Below, piece after piece: positions 21,078 through 31,640 of a stretch of DNA of 64,000 nt. Numbering within the stretch: the stretch's first letter is position 1; each line of letters starts with the position of its first letter. The DNA is taken from NCBI GenBank assembly GCA_047967505.1, contig CM106540.1. One strand, given 5' to 3'. A model generated the notes under the pieces. It worked only from the letters and a program-made list of their open reading frames with translations, was not told where the DNA came from and did not search any database. The stretch comes from Dipteris shenzhenensis. Its lineage: Eukaryota; Polypodiophyta; Polypodiopsida; Gleicheniales. The position numbers and the translations under genes are program-made.

Positions 21078-21582
21078 TACAAAACACTGCAAAAAACACA
21101 ACTTCTGCCTCACAAGGGCAAATTTGCAAAACTGACGAGAGTGGTATTTGACCACATAGTCACTTCCTAGTGACGATTATGCATCAAGAGGCAATAAGAA
21201 TGATTCTGTCACTCCCAATATCTCTGCGCACAGGCATACGATGTAATTTTTGTGATAACTTTTTACCGACCTGCAGAATAGTGGTCACATAGCAAAAACA
21301 GGGCACTTTCCTGAGTGCCTGCGAAAAACTTCCGCCACCGAAATGGCCTCGAATCAAAAAAATAATTTCACCAAGGGCTTTGCCTTATCCCATAGCATAT
21401 ACTACCCTCTCGCTACACCGTGAAGGGCATCCCAACCTGAGACAGTGCACTCTTGCACTTTCCGACTATGCTAGCTGCAGAGATTTGCTCCCAAACTCGA
21501 AAAAAAAGGAAAGCAACATTGATCCTCTTACTAGGACACTGTGAACTTGGTTTGCTTTCTTGAGCTCCTTACCACAAACCGA
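21078..21582 (-). other. B2 5' untranslated leader
   Basis: Non-coding leader between PBS and gag, homologous to 27160-27688 in B1. No frame is supported. Confidence 0.7.
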
Positions 21583-21594
21583 GCTCTGATACCA
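21583..21594 (-). promoter_or_regulatory. primer-binding site of B2
   Basis: GCTCTGATACCA on the plus strand is the complement of TGGTATCAGAGC, directly next to the 5' LTR. Confidence 0.93.
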
Positions 21595-21897
21595 TGAGAA
21601 GAGAGTGGGAGAGAAGGAAGGAGTCTCACTTGCAGCTTTCTCACATACACAATTGGGAATATACAGAAAGGTGGAGGCTGAAAACAGTTTTCCTCTTCTT
21701 AGTTGTGAAAGCCAAAAGAACTTTAAGTACAAAAGAATAGGTGAACCCTATATGTGGGTCTCAAACCAAACTCAGCTAACTAAGGTGGCATACTAACTGA
21801 GCCACTAACTAGAGTACATAAAGATAGCTGTCATCCAGCTATTATTCATGGGTGGTGTACCAACAGCATATCACGAGTGGAGCTCGATATCTCAACA
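21595..21897 (-). repeat. 5' LTR of B2 (internally deleted)
   Basis: 303 bp against 352 bp in the other family B LTRs. About 49 bp are missing after GGTGTACCAAC. It ends CTCAACA and is followed by the TSD AAACT. Confidence 0.92.
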
Positions 21898-22039
21898 AAA
21901 CTTGAGACACAACTCCATCTAATGACCCAACATGTGGGAACAATAGAACACTAAGCACCCTTTTTGCTACTACTAAAAGAAGTCAAAACACAATCTAATT
22001 AAAGTATATAATGAAGCAAAACAATTTTCAACCATCGCA

Positions 22040-22501
22040 TTGGTTTAGGATAGTCACAATTTCAATCACCGGACTCATTAAGGACACGTTTAGGACATCC
22101 AACCACTGGTTTGTTTTAGGACATTTTTAGGACAATCAGCCACCGAGCTGGTTTAGGACAGGTTTAGGACAGTCACAATTTTGACCACTGGGATGGTTTA
22201 GGACACTGTCACAATTTCAACCACTAGGGTGGTTTAGCTTAACGGTCTCAACTTCACATATTAGACAATAACAAGTATATTTCTTTTCATTTCTGAATTT
22301 CACAATTAGAAAATAACAATATATTGCTTTTCATTTCTAAATTTCACAATTGATGTCAGTAATAATTGGTTGCTGTTTGTCATGAAATGGCATCGGGATG
22401 GTTTAGGACAATCACATTAAGTCCAAGCCATCCCGGTCTAGAAATAGTGGTATTTCAGGCACCAGCTTGGTCAATAACTAATGTCTGTTCAACCATGCTG
22501 G
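22040..22501. repeat. degenerate GGTTTAGGACA repeat array, part 1
   Basis: Units of about 30-60 bp contain ACCACCGGG, TGGTTTAGGACA and a following ATCAC. The array is interrupted by B1 and continues at 28053-28122 and 30759-31075, so retroelements split one array. 21903-22039 holds nothing coding except the first ~15 bases, which extend the decayed exon. Confidence 0.75.
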
Positions 22502-22853
22502 TGTGAAGATAGTGGGAGAGAAGGAAGGAGTCTCACTTGCGGCTTTCTCGCATACACAATGGGGGAATACACACAAAGGTGGAGGCTGAAAACAGTTTTC
22601 CTCTTCTTAGTTGTGAAAGCCAAAAGAACTCTAGTACAAAGAAATAGAAGAACCCTATATGTCGGTCTTAAATCAAACTCAGCTAACTAAGGCAGCATAC
22701 TAACTAAGCCATGAACTAGAGTACATAAGGATAGCTGTCATCCAACTATTATTCATGGGCGGTGTACCAACCGCATCTGCATCTAACAAGTTGGTGACAT
22801 AAATGCACAACGGTCACCCTAGCATATCACGAGTGGAGCTCGATATCTCAACA
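22502..22853 (-). repeat. 3' LTR of B1
   Basis: 352 bp. The plus strand reads TGTGAAGATAGTGG to GATATCTCAACA. The adjacent polypurine tract is 22854-22868 (minus-strand GAGGGGGAG). Confidence 0.95.
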
Positions 22854-22879
22854 CTCCCCCTCGAGCTCAATCCCAATTC

Positions 22880-23740
22880 CTACACACCAAGCAGGTCTCT
22901 GAACTTGTGCAGCTTCTTTGTGCCCAATGCCTTCGTGAATATGTCAACTACCTGATCCTCTATGCTGACATAAACTAGATCAATAAGACCTAGCAAAACC
23001 TTCTCCCGCACATAGTGATAATGCACCTCAATGTGCTTTGTTCGAGCATGATAGACTGGGTTATTTGCCAAGTGTATACTGCTCATGTTGTCACAATAAA
23101 TGACAATTAGCCCATCTGTAGACTGATGCATATCATAAAGTAGCTTATGCAACCAAGCTACCTCACATGCAGCCATTGTTGCACCCCTATACTCAGCCTC
23201 TATGCTTGACAAGGCAACTGTAGGCTGTTTCTTGCTGCTCCAAGTGATTGTAGCACTCCCAAAAGAGAACACATATCCACTGGTAGATCGTCTATCAGAA
23301 ATACTACCAGCCCCATCAGCATCAGTGTATCCATGCAACTATATCTGAACCCCAGTGTCATAAAATAGTCCATACTGCAATGTGGACTTCACATACCTGA
23401 GTATGCGTCTAGCCGCATCCAACTGCAGTTTCCTTGGAGCTTGCATAAACTGACTTACCAATCCAACAACATAGCTCAAATTTGGCCTAGTAATAGTCAT
23501 ATAAATCAAACTTCCTACTATGCGTCTGTACATAGTAGGGTCTTCCAGAAGCTCACCTGCTTCCATGCTCAGCTTCACATTCTGCTCCAAAGGAACTAAA
23601 ATAGGCTTACAGCCTGTCATCCCATATTTGGACAGCATGTCCAATCGATACTGCCTCTGCAAGAGCCGTATCCCACTTGGTGATCTAATCACCTCAACGC
23701 CCAAGAAATAACGCAGCTCTCCCAAATCCTTCATCTCAAA
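22880..23740 (-). pseudogene. pol: B1 RT thumb and RNase H
   Basis: Minus-strand frames 23734-23339 and 23338-22880 are separated by one stop. They cover the RT connection (MKDLGELRYFLGVEVIRS) and RNase H with DADGAGS (canonical W replaced by G), ALSSIEAEY (canonical T replaced by I) and the final [14 protein letters not shown]. Catalytic acids are largely kept, but flanking consensus residues have changed. Confidence 0.9.
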
Positions 23741-24680
23741 CTTCTACTTCAATAGCATTTTCACATGAAGGATATCTTCATCACTATAACCTGTGATGAT
23801 CAATTTCATCAACATAAATGAGAAGCAGCATAATACCTTTCTCTATTTTTCGCACATAAAGTGAGAAATCTGCCTTGGAAATCTGAAAGCCAATAGTGAC
23901 AAGATACTATCCTATCTTGTCAAACCATGCTCTAGGTGCTTGCTTCAAGCCATACAAGGCTTTCTTCAATCTGCAAACAAACTCAAGATGAACAGCATGA
24001 ACATAACCTGGTGGTTGCTCCATAAAGACCTCTTCTTGCAAATCACCATGCAAGAAGGCATTCTTTACATCCATCTGATGTAAAGACCATCCCTTTGATG
24101 CAGCCATAGCAATGACTGCTCTTATAGTTGCTATCCTTGCAACCGGGCTGAATGTTTCTTCATAATCAATGCCATATGTCTGTGCATACCCCTTGACAAG
24201 TAATCTTGCCTTATATCTATTCACAGAACTATCTGCATTGTGCTTCACCTTATAAACCCACTTACAGCCAATTGCACTCTTGTCTTTAGGCAAAGGCACC
24301 AATTCCCATGTAGCATTTGCTTCCAAGGCATCCATTTCTTCATCCATGGCTTTCTCCCATTTTTCTTTTCCCATGGCTTGCTCAAAAGAAGTGGGTTCTG
24401 GTTCCTGTATCACTTTGACCATATAGGCATAGTGAATGGCTATAAGTCCATCATATTTCAGCCTATCCACAGGATACCTAGCTCTGGTAGACCTACGCAA
24501 AATAGGCTCACTTCCAGGTGCTCTCAAAACATCCCTGGTCTTCCTTACTGCAGGTGTAACAACAGAAGGAATACCCAACTCATCATCAATGCTCTGTTCT
24601 GAGCCACTGGATTCACCATCCACATAAGAGTGACCTGCATCCACATCAAACATGGGCTGATCTACCTTCTCTTTTCCTTT
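23741..24680 (-). pseudogene. pol: B1 reverse transcriptase
   Basis: A 248-codon minus-strand frame (24653-23907) contains the linker, [20 protein letters not shown] and [19 protein letters not shown]. The catalytic segment near 23820-23803 has a one-base insertion, so YVDD becomes YVDE followed by frame loss. RT is therefore inactive even apart from the other breaks. Confidence 0.92.
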
Positions 24681-24899
24681 TCATGATACCTGCATACCAC
24701 TATCTGCATTGCCTTGAGGAGATCAACCTGATCTCAATGTGCCTATCCATGGCGAAGTATGTGAACCACTGCTAGAGGACACTACAGGTCCACTAATATT
24801 TTGTGATTGCTGCTGTGAATTCTATGCAGCATTACCATTTTGTGCATCTACATCATCAATCACATTTACTGGTTTATACCAACTGCTCATCGCATCAAA

Positions 24900-25980
24900 A
24901 ACAACATCTCTGCTCATTGTAAACTTACGAGTAGAAGGGTTATAGCATCTATACCCTTTCTGCTACAGAGACAATAAAGATGCACTTCTCAACTTTTGGA
25001 TCCAACTTGGACCTCAACTCATCTAGCACATGAACATAGGCAATGCAACCAAAAATTTTCAAATGAGAAATATCTGGTTTTCTACCAGTATACATCTCCT
25101 CTGGCATCATGCCATGTATTGCTGCAGTGGGAGTCCTGTTCATTATGTAAACTGCTGTAGCAACTGCTTCAGCCCAATAATAATCTGGTAGGTCTTTTTC
25201 ATTTAGCATGGCCCGAGATACCTCTCCAATATGCCTGTTTTTCATCTCTGCAAGTCCATTTTGCTATGGGGTATGACTGCATAAGTATTGCTGCTTTATG
25301 CCATGCTCTTGCACGAACCTTGCAAACTCATTTGACAGGTACTCTCCCCCTCCATCTGACCTTAGGCATTTTATTTGCAGGCTTGTTTCTTTTCCAACCA
25401 TAGCTTTAAAAGATTTGAAATGCCCAAACACTTCACTTTTCTTTTTCATAAAATACACCCAAACTTTTCTGTTCATCAATAAAAGTGACAAAATAATGAC
25501 AACCTCCAATAGATGCAGCTTTAGTAGTCCACACATCAGAGTGGATTAATTCCAATGGCTTCTTACTCTCTTGAACATGTCTAGGAAATGGTTTCCTTGC
25601 CTATTTTCTAAATTGACAGGCTTCACATACCTTATGCATTTCTGCAACCTTGAATTTAGGCAATCCTGCAACAATATTTTGGGCCTACATTGATTTAAGT
25701 CACTGTACATTAACATGACCAATGCGTTTATGCCAGATATCAATATCTGCAACTACACCGGTCCCATGTGCAAACATTGCTACACTCAATTTAGGCATGT
25801 GCATCCAACCTAAACATCCTGCCCTTCTTCTTTCCTTTTGCTATCAAGCGACCGTTATTTTTCATATCCTCAACAAAGCATCCATGAGGATTAAATCAGA
25901 CCTGTAAGCCCTGCTCAACCATTTGACCAACAGAAACCAGGTTCTTGGTGATATTCGGGACATGAAATACATCAGACAGG
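24900..25980 (-). pseudogene. pol: B1 pre-integrase and integrase
   Basis: Minus-strand pieces: 25752-25546 (pre-integrase end), 25536-25264 (core with LRSDGGGEYLSNEF), 25245-24949 (KNRHIGEVSRAMLNEKDLPD, then a C-terminal IAYVHVLDELRSKLDPK). Frame changes and stops separate the pieces, including one just before the QNG-ERK Glu segment. It belongs to the copia integrase family (rve), whose role is insertion of cDNA. Confidence 0.88.
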
Positions 25981-26330
25981 TATTTCTTTTTCCCATCCTG
26001 CATCGACAAAGGAATTTTACCAATCTACACAATAGGATGTGCAGTATCATCACCAGTCTCCACAAATCCTGGACTTTCCATTTTCCTTGCATCCTGCATC
26101 CATTTTGCATGACCTATCATGTGGTTTGATGCACCTGAGTCAACATACCACACATCATTGCTTTCTTCTGCACTTCTCACAGAATTGGTCATGTGCTGCA
26201 CCATAAACAGATGCTCATTTCTCTCATCGCCCTGTCTACTAGAAGATGCATAATTCCCTTGCTGCTGCAATTTTCCATTCATGATGTCATTCTGCTTTTT
26301 ATAGCAGTCTTTAGCCATATGACCCATTTT
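25981..26330 (-). pseudogene. pol: B1 protease region
   Basis: The minus-strand frame 26327-26025 has the end of the zinc knuckle (GHMAKDCYKK) and VWYVDSGASNHMIGHAKW, the D-S-G aspartic protease active site. Element A has lost this part and B2 has deleted it. Confidence 0.9.
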
Positions 26331-27159
26331 ACCACAGTATTCAACATTGCTGTTTGCATTTTGGCCTCTCTGCCATCCACCACGACCTCTTTGGCTCCCC
26401 CTGCCTCTAGAATTACCACGTCCTCCTCCATAGGTCTGGTTTTCTTGAGTTTGCTACATATTCTGATTTCTACCACGGTCGGCCTACTCTACCTTTGCCT
26501 CTACCTTTTCCAGCATTTGAGTAGAAGACAGTTTCTTTTGAAGTTCCTCCTGAAGAAGATGCACCACCATTTCTCTGCTCTTCAGAAATTAGAAGAGCAA
26601 ACAACTCCTCAAAATCAGGAAATTTTTCACGGACGGCAATGGATGTTCGGAACTGTGCATAATCCTTTCCTAGACCATTCAAGGTCACAAAAACTAAATC
26701 ATCATCTTCCACTGGCGACCCAATGGAAGCAAGTGCATCTGCAATTTTCTTCACCTTCATGTGGTAGTCATTGATGCTCATATTTTCTCTCTGCACATTG
26801 TGCAACTCCTACTTAAGCTACATTTTCCTGGCTTGCATATTTGTGCTATACATTTTTGCCAAAGTATCCCATGCCTCCTTTGGTGTACCTGCATCCTAAA
26901 TATGCACAATCATAGAATATGGAATACTGATAGACAGCCAGTACATAACTTTTCTGGCTCTCTCATGCCATCCTTTAAATTCCTGCATTTCCTGTTGATT
27001 GGGAACATTAGGAAGAACTGGTTCTTCTTCATTTCCTGTAATGAACTCCCAATAGCCTTTTTCCATAAGGAAATTCGTCATTCGAAACTTCCATGCTTGG
27101 AAGTTGTTCTTGTCAAGCTTTTCAGTGACAATCTATGAAAGAGAATCAGACGACGCCAT
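26331..27159 (-). pseudogene. gag: B1 gag
   Basis: The minus-strand ATG is at 27159. TAG replaces a Gln eight codons later. The copia gag domain (KGYWEFITGNEEEP, KGWHERARKVMYWLSI) then runs to 26896. The second half (26805-26470) ends in a glycine/arginine-rich stretch (GKGRGKGRVGR) before the zinc knuckle. Stops around 26800-26900 are again at Q or K positions. Confidence 0.9.
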
Positions 27160-27688
27160 TACAGAACACTGCAAAATATTCTCACTGCAAAAAACACAGC
27201 TCTGCCTCAAGGGCAAATTTGCAAAACTGACGAAAGTGGTATTTGACCACACAGTCACTTCCTAGTGACGATTTTGCATGAACAGGCAATAAGGATGATT
27301 CTATAACTCCCAATATCTCTACGCATAGGCATATGATGCAATTTCTGCGACAACTTTTCACGGACCTGTAGAGCAGTGGTCGCACAGCAAAAATAGGGCC
27401 TTTTTCTCAGTGCTTGCGGAGAACTTCTGCCTCCAAAACGGCCCCGAAATGGCTTCGAATCAGAAAAATAAAGTCAGCTAGGGCATCGCCCTTTCCCGCA
27501 GCATATACTGCCCTCTTGCCACACCACCGCGAAGGGCGTCTCAATCTGAGACAATGCACTCTTGCACTTTCCAGCTGTGCTACCTGCAGAGATTTGCTCC
27601 CAAACTCGAAAAAGGAAAGCAACACTGGTCCTCTTACTAGGACACTGCGAACTTGGTTTGCTTTCTTGAGCTCCTTACCACGAACTGA
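27160..27688 (-). other. B1 untranslated leader
   Basis: Non-coding leader between the 5' LTR/PBS and gag, homologous to the B2 leader. It has no supported frame. Confidence 0.7.
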
Positions 27689-27700
27689 GCTCTGATACCA
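27689..27700 (-). promoter_or_regulatory. primer-binding site of B1
   Basis: The complement of TGGTATCAGAGC, abutting the 5' LTR. Confidence 0.94.
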
Positions 27701-28052
27701 TGTGAAGATAGTGGGAGAGAAGGAAGGAGTCTCACTTGTGGCTTTCTCACATACACAATGGGGGAATACACACAAAGGTGGAGGCTGAAAACAGTTTTCC
27801 TCTTCTTAGTTGTGAAAGCCAAAAGAACTCTAGTACAAAGAAATAGGTGAACCCTATATGTGGGTCTCAAACCAAACTCAGCTAACTAAGGTGGCATACT
27901 AACTGAGCCACAAACTAGAGTACATAAGGATAGCTATCATCCAGCTATTATTCATGGGCGGTGTACCAACTACATCTGCAGCTAACAAGTCGGTGACATA
28001 AATGCACAACGGTCACCCTGGCATATCACGAGTGGAGCTCGATATCTCAACA
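27701..28052 (-). repeat. 5' LTR of B1
   Basis: 352 bp, the same length as the 3' LTR, followed by the TSD GCTGG. Confidence 0.95.
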
Positions 28053-28057
28053 GCTGG

Positions 28058-28122
28058 TTCAAGACAATCACATAATTGGTGATTGAGCTGAAATAGCCAC
28101 CACGGTTGAATGATGTTCCAAC
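28058..28122. repeat. GGTTTAGGACA array, part 2
   Basis: A short piece of the array described at 22040, lying between B1 and C1. It ends with the CCAAC duplicated by C1. Confidence 0.6.
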
Positions 28123-28410
28123 TGATGGGATATCTCAAGGTGTATGCCTCGGGCACACCTTGGTTTCTATGTGTGAGTGTTAGAGGCACAGCTAGGTACC
28201 CACAAGCACAGTTAGGTGGTGGAGAGCCACATAGGATGATTGAGAGAATCTAGGAGCAGATTGAGGAGATGATTGTGGAGCTCTGAAGTCATCAGTGATG
28301 TCAGTGAGCATGTATGAGGTGCCTACTTAAGGACCTCACTCTTCTTCATTCCATAATGCAAGTATTCTAAGTTTGTGTCCACTCTTTGCTTTCCTTTCAT
28401 CTTACCAACA
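28123..28410 (+). repeat. 5' LTR of C1
   Basis: TGATGGG to TTACCAACA. It holds a 13-bp insertion (ATATCTCAAGGTG) after TGATGGG that the 3' LTR lacks. The PBS TGGTATCAGAGC follows at 28411-28422. Confidence 0.94.
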
Positions 28411-28422
28411 TGGTATCAGAGC
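28411..28422 (+). promoter_or_regulatory. primer-binding site of C1
   Basis: TGGTATCAGAGC, identical to that of families A, B and H. Confidence 0.94.
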
Positions 28423-29267
28423 CCTTTGATCCCCCTTGAGCCCATTTCTGCCACATCATCTTCTTCTTCTTCATCTTCTTCTTCACCATCTCTCCCTCTT
28501 CTTCCCAAAGTTTGCTTAAGCTTGTTCTCCTCCGGTTCTCAGCCATTTCCCACGTCCTTCCTACTGGAGATCCACCTCAAAGGGGCGAACCCCTGGCTGA
28601 GAGGAATTGAAGAAAACCGCGCCCTTTTGGTCACCATTACATGAATTCTTTCGACTCTTTCTTCTGCGTTTTCTCTCAGCACACTTCATGTTCCTCTAAT
28701 TCCTTTCAGGGGGAGCTAGTCCATACCTAGAGCTATCCTGTGCTGAAATCTGAGTAGTAATGGTTGCTTATTCAAGGTAAAAACAGAGAAAAACCAGTCG
28801 AAATTCGAAAGGCAAGCTATGGAGTTCTGATGCCTTTTTGCGCCTTTTCTTCCTAGAGGATCTTCTGTGGTATAACAGCTCTCTTTGGCCTTAAAAACCC
28901 CCTTTTCCTTTGCTTTGAAGAGTAAGCTACAAGTCCTCCAAGTTCAGCCTTTTGGTTTTGACAGTTTTGACAAGTTTTTGAAGAAGATGCTACATAAGAT
29001 GCTATTCTAGCATTTTTGGTTTTTTGAAACTTTCAATAACATCAGTACAAGTGTGGCTTCAGTTTTTCTTTGAATTGCTAGACCTGGTTTTGATTGGAAA
29101 GTACTCATTTTAGCCACCTCTATGAAGCATGTAAGAAGAAGCATCATTGATTGAATATTGGTCACTAGTCTTTGCTACATCAAGTGCTTATATTTTGGAA
29201 GTCTTTCAGTTATTTTTTGCGTTGTAAGAGAGATAGACACTGCCCAATATCTGGGTTAGACCCTCTC
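28423..29267 (+). other. C1 leader, no gene
   Basis: About 845 bp between PBS and gag, including a TTC/TCT-rich tract at 28460-28500. The long leader may hold packaging signals, which is an inference from family practice. Confidence 0.5.
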
Positions 29268-30101
29268 ATGGCTACCCTATTGAATTTAGAGAAGTTCAAT
29301 GGAAAGGGCTTCCACACATGGCAGATGAAGGTGAAATTTGCATTGATGAGGGAGAACCTATGGGGACTTGTCAAACCAACTCCAACCGCTTCTTCTACAA
29401 CCTCCAATGCTGGAGAATCCTCAACTCCGACATGACCGGCAAGGGATCCCGCTAGAGAGGAGAAAGCATATGGTATCATTGCTCTTGCTTTAGGAGATGA
29501 TTATATTCACCATATCTCTGACTTGGAGTCTCCTTCAGAAGCTTGGCAGAAGCTTGACATGATTTTTGGTGCTAGCTCTCACATCTCTAAATTATCACTT
29601 AAAATCTCTTTCTTTGAATTGAAGATGGTTAGTGGCTCTACTTTGGCAGCTCATGTCAACTATATGCGGAGTCTTATGACTCAATTAGCTTCTATCAATT
29701 CTCCTATTACTCCAGATGATGCTATGGCAGTGTTACTTAAGAGTATGCCTGAAGATTATGATCACATAGTTACCACTTTGAAAAATCTTCCTAAATTTCC
29801 TAATCTTGAAGGTATTATCTCTGCTCTCCAAGAAGAAGAAAGGCATATGGAGCTCAGGAAAGGCAATGACACTGTTTATGCTGTAAAAGTCCAAAAGGGC
29901 AAGTATACCCCTTGCAATCACTGTGAAAAGATGAATCACCTTTCAAAGGACTGCTTCAAAATTAATCCATGCAAGCACTGTGGCAAGAACAACCATAATG
30001 AGAAGTTTTGCACAGCCAAAGCAAAGATAGAAAATGCAAATCTACTTTCACTTGATGAGCCTCCACAAGATGAGGCATCCCATGAAGATTATGCATTTTA
30101 A
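29268..30101 (+). pseudogene. gag: C1 gag with two zinc knuckles, one nonsense codon
   Basis: The frame of 277 codons starts at 29268 (MATLLNLEKFNGKGFHTWQM), typical of copia gag (DUF4219/UBN2). A single TGA at 29433 interrupts it, and the same frame resumes and stays open to 30101. Motifs are SPSEAWQKLDMIFG and a helical capsid region. Two adjacent zinc knuckles follow, CNHCEKMNHLSKDC and CKHCGKNNHNEKFC (residues ~216-229 and 235-248, both CX2CX4HX4C). The TGA could once have been CGA (Arg), one C-to-T change. The near-intact frame in an element without pol suggests selection on Gag, or a recent origin. Confidence 0.92.
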
Positions 30102-30483
30102 ATCATCTCTATGTATGCTCCAGATCTCTCTTTTTATGTCAAGGTACTCAGCCTAGATAGTCCTCCAAAATGAATGAAATAAATTATTGTGTTTTGTGTG
30201 TTTTGTGTGTTTTGTAAACACCTCTGGTCACCTTATGATGTAGGCCATGTGTATGTTTTACTCCATGGTACCTCCTGCAGACATTGTGTGCATGTACATG
30301 CAGGGGAGATAACCATTGGAATGTCTTTTTGTATCCCTTTTGTTTACCTTACACCCATGGGAACCCTTGCTAGCATGAGAACCTAGCCATAGATTTATCC
30401 TTGACCACCATGAGATGGCATGAGAAACTATGAGACTAGATGTATCCTTGACATAGCCTGAGGCATTCCCTTGAGGGGGGGTT
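30102..30483 (+). other. C1 3' interior with polypurine tract
   Basis: No gene. It contains a segment (about 30200-30290, with GATGTAGGCCATGTG and CATGGTACCTC) shared with the second gag-only element at 57620-57710. The polypurine tract GAGGGGGGG lies at about 30473-30481. Confidence 0.8.
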
Positions 30484-30758
30484 TGATGGGTATGCCTCAG
30501 GCACACCTTGGTTTCTATGTGTGAGTGCTAGAGGCACAGTTAGGTGCCCACAAGCATAGTTAGGTGGTGGAGAGCCACATAGGATGATTGAGAGAATCTA
30601 GGAGCAAATTGAGGAGATGATTGTGGAGCTCTGAAGTCATCAGTGATGTCAGTGAGCATGTATGAGGTTCCTACTTAAGGACCTCACTCTTCTTCATTCC
30701 ATAATGCAAGTATTCTGAGTTTGTGTCCACTCTTTGCTTTCCTTTCAGCTTACCAACA
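30484..30758 (+). repeat. 3' LTR of C1
   Basis: 275 bp, TGATGGGTATGCC to TTACCAACA, then the CCAAC duplication. Confidence 0.94.
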
Positions 30759-30763
30759 CCAAC

Positions 30764-31075
30764 CACCGGGCTGGTTTAGTAAATTAACAATATATTACGA
30801 GATATATTGCTATTAATTTTTGCTCAACCACGCCACTGGTCTAGACAAAAACCAATGTCTGTTCAACCACACTAGTTCAGGACAATCACATAACTGATGA
30901 TTGAGCTGAACCAGCCTACGGTTGCATGATGATGTTCCAACCACCGGGTTGGTTTAGGACAATCACATTTAGTCCAAGCCTGGTTTATGAAATGAAACAA
31001 GTAAACTGTCCCAAAGCTCAATCACAAACAACCACCAAGCTAGTTTAGGCACCACTGACATACGTTGTATCTAGC
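30764..31075. repeat. GGTTTAGGACA array, part 3
   Basis: Continuation of the array begun at 22040: ACCACCGGGCTGGTTTAG and diverged units to about 31045. No gene. Confidence 0.65.
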
Positions 31076-31079
31076 ATGT

Positions 31080-31640
31080 GTATAATGTGCTCCTCAAACA
31101 CCTTGTCTCTTGTCTGCTTCTTACAGATGTCCTTTCTATTTGGAGAAACTCTCGTATTTTCTTGCCAAAACATCGTCCCCGTAGCAATGACTTCCGCACT
31201 TAGGCTGTCTTTCCTTTTCTTGCATCATGTTGAAGCCCACAAACTTCTTGTATCAGAATGGTCGTGCATTGCTTCTGCTCTATATTCAACCGTTGGAGCC
31301 ATGTTGGTCCTTCTAATAAAAAACATCTTTGACATTGGACACCCAAGCCATTTCTCCTTTGTTTCAGGGGACACCAATATAGCTAACATCACCCTCTTTG
31401 AAGCTAGTTGATCTAAGTTGTGCACCCCTTTCACTTTTTGTAGGCCATTTCTAAGGTTAGAGAGCATCACCACTTGGGCATGCATCTCCTAAGGTGTTGG
31501 TAGGGTTGTTACTCTATAGTGCCTTGACTTGGCTTTTTAGATTTCTTATCTCACAGCCTCTATCATCTTCTCTTGCAAGCCATGGTGAGCTGCATGTTGC
31601 CATTGATGCCATGGCCACAATCAGTCTAGAATAGACCCAA
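31080..31640 (-). pseudogene. decayed gene, upstream exon (same gene as 10912-12140)
   Basis: Minus-strand frames encode a charged, possibly coiled-coil stretch (CEIRNLKSQVKAL, ~31560), then NLDQLASKRVMLAILVSP and ETKEKWLGCPMSKMFF (frame 31485-31225). After one TGA comes FWQENTRVSPNRKDICKK (~31170), then FEEHIIHMLDTT. The frame runs into GTATGTCAG, a plausible 5' splice site near 31088. In the remembered family, an N-x-R-x-SPNKKD segment stands shortly before the cysteine-rich block seen at 12140-11700. These are therefore probably successive exons, separated by an intron now filled by the array, C1 and B1. One frameshift lies near 31490 and one stop near 31230. Confidence 0.55.

Larger units (their letters stand above)
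12141..21897 (-). mobile_element. Ty1/copia element B2 (minus strand), containing element A
   Basis: The TSD is AAACT at 12136-12140 and 21898-21902. LTRs lie at 12141-12492 and 21595-21897. The minus-strand order is 5' LTR, PBS, gag, a gag-integrase fusion, RT, RNase H, 3' LTR. Without nested element A and its extra TSD (5449 bp) it would be 4308 bp, against 5551 bp for B1. The difference is mainly an internal deletion of about 1.2 kb in gag/protease/integrase. It landed in the exon of the decayed gene at 10912-12140. Confidence 0.93.
22502..28052 (-). mobile_element. Ty1/copia element B1, complete structure (minus strand)
   Basis: 5551 bp. LTRs of 352 bp each lie at 22502-22853 and 27701-28052. 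The TSD is GCTGG at 22497-22501 and 28053-28057. Minus-strand order is PBS, gag, zinc knuckle, protease, integrase, RT, RNase H, polypurine tract. This is the reference copy for family B. The genes carry stops and frameshifts but all domains are present. Confidence 0.97.
28123..30758 (+). mobile_element. gag-only LTR retrotransposon C1 (TR-GAG-like)
   Basis: 2636 bp with LTRs of 288 and 275 bp, PBS, one gag frame and a polypurine tract, and no protease, integrase, RT or RNase H. The TSD is CCAAC at 28118-28122 and 30759-30763. The architecture equals the described class of terminal-repeat retrotransposons with a GAG domain, which depend on other elements for polymerase and integrase. The interior between gag and PPT (30102-30470) has no frame. 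Related gag sequence occurs at 56546-57410. Confidence 0.94.
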
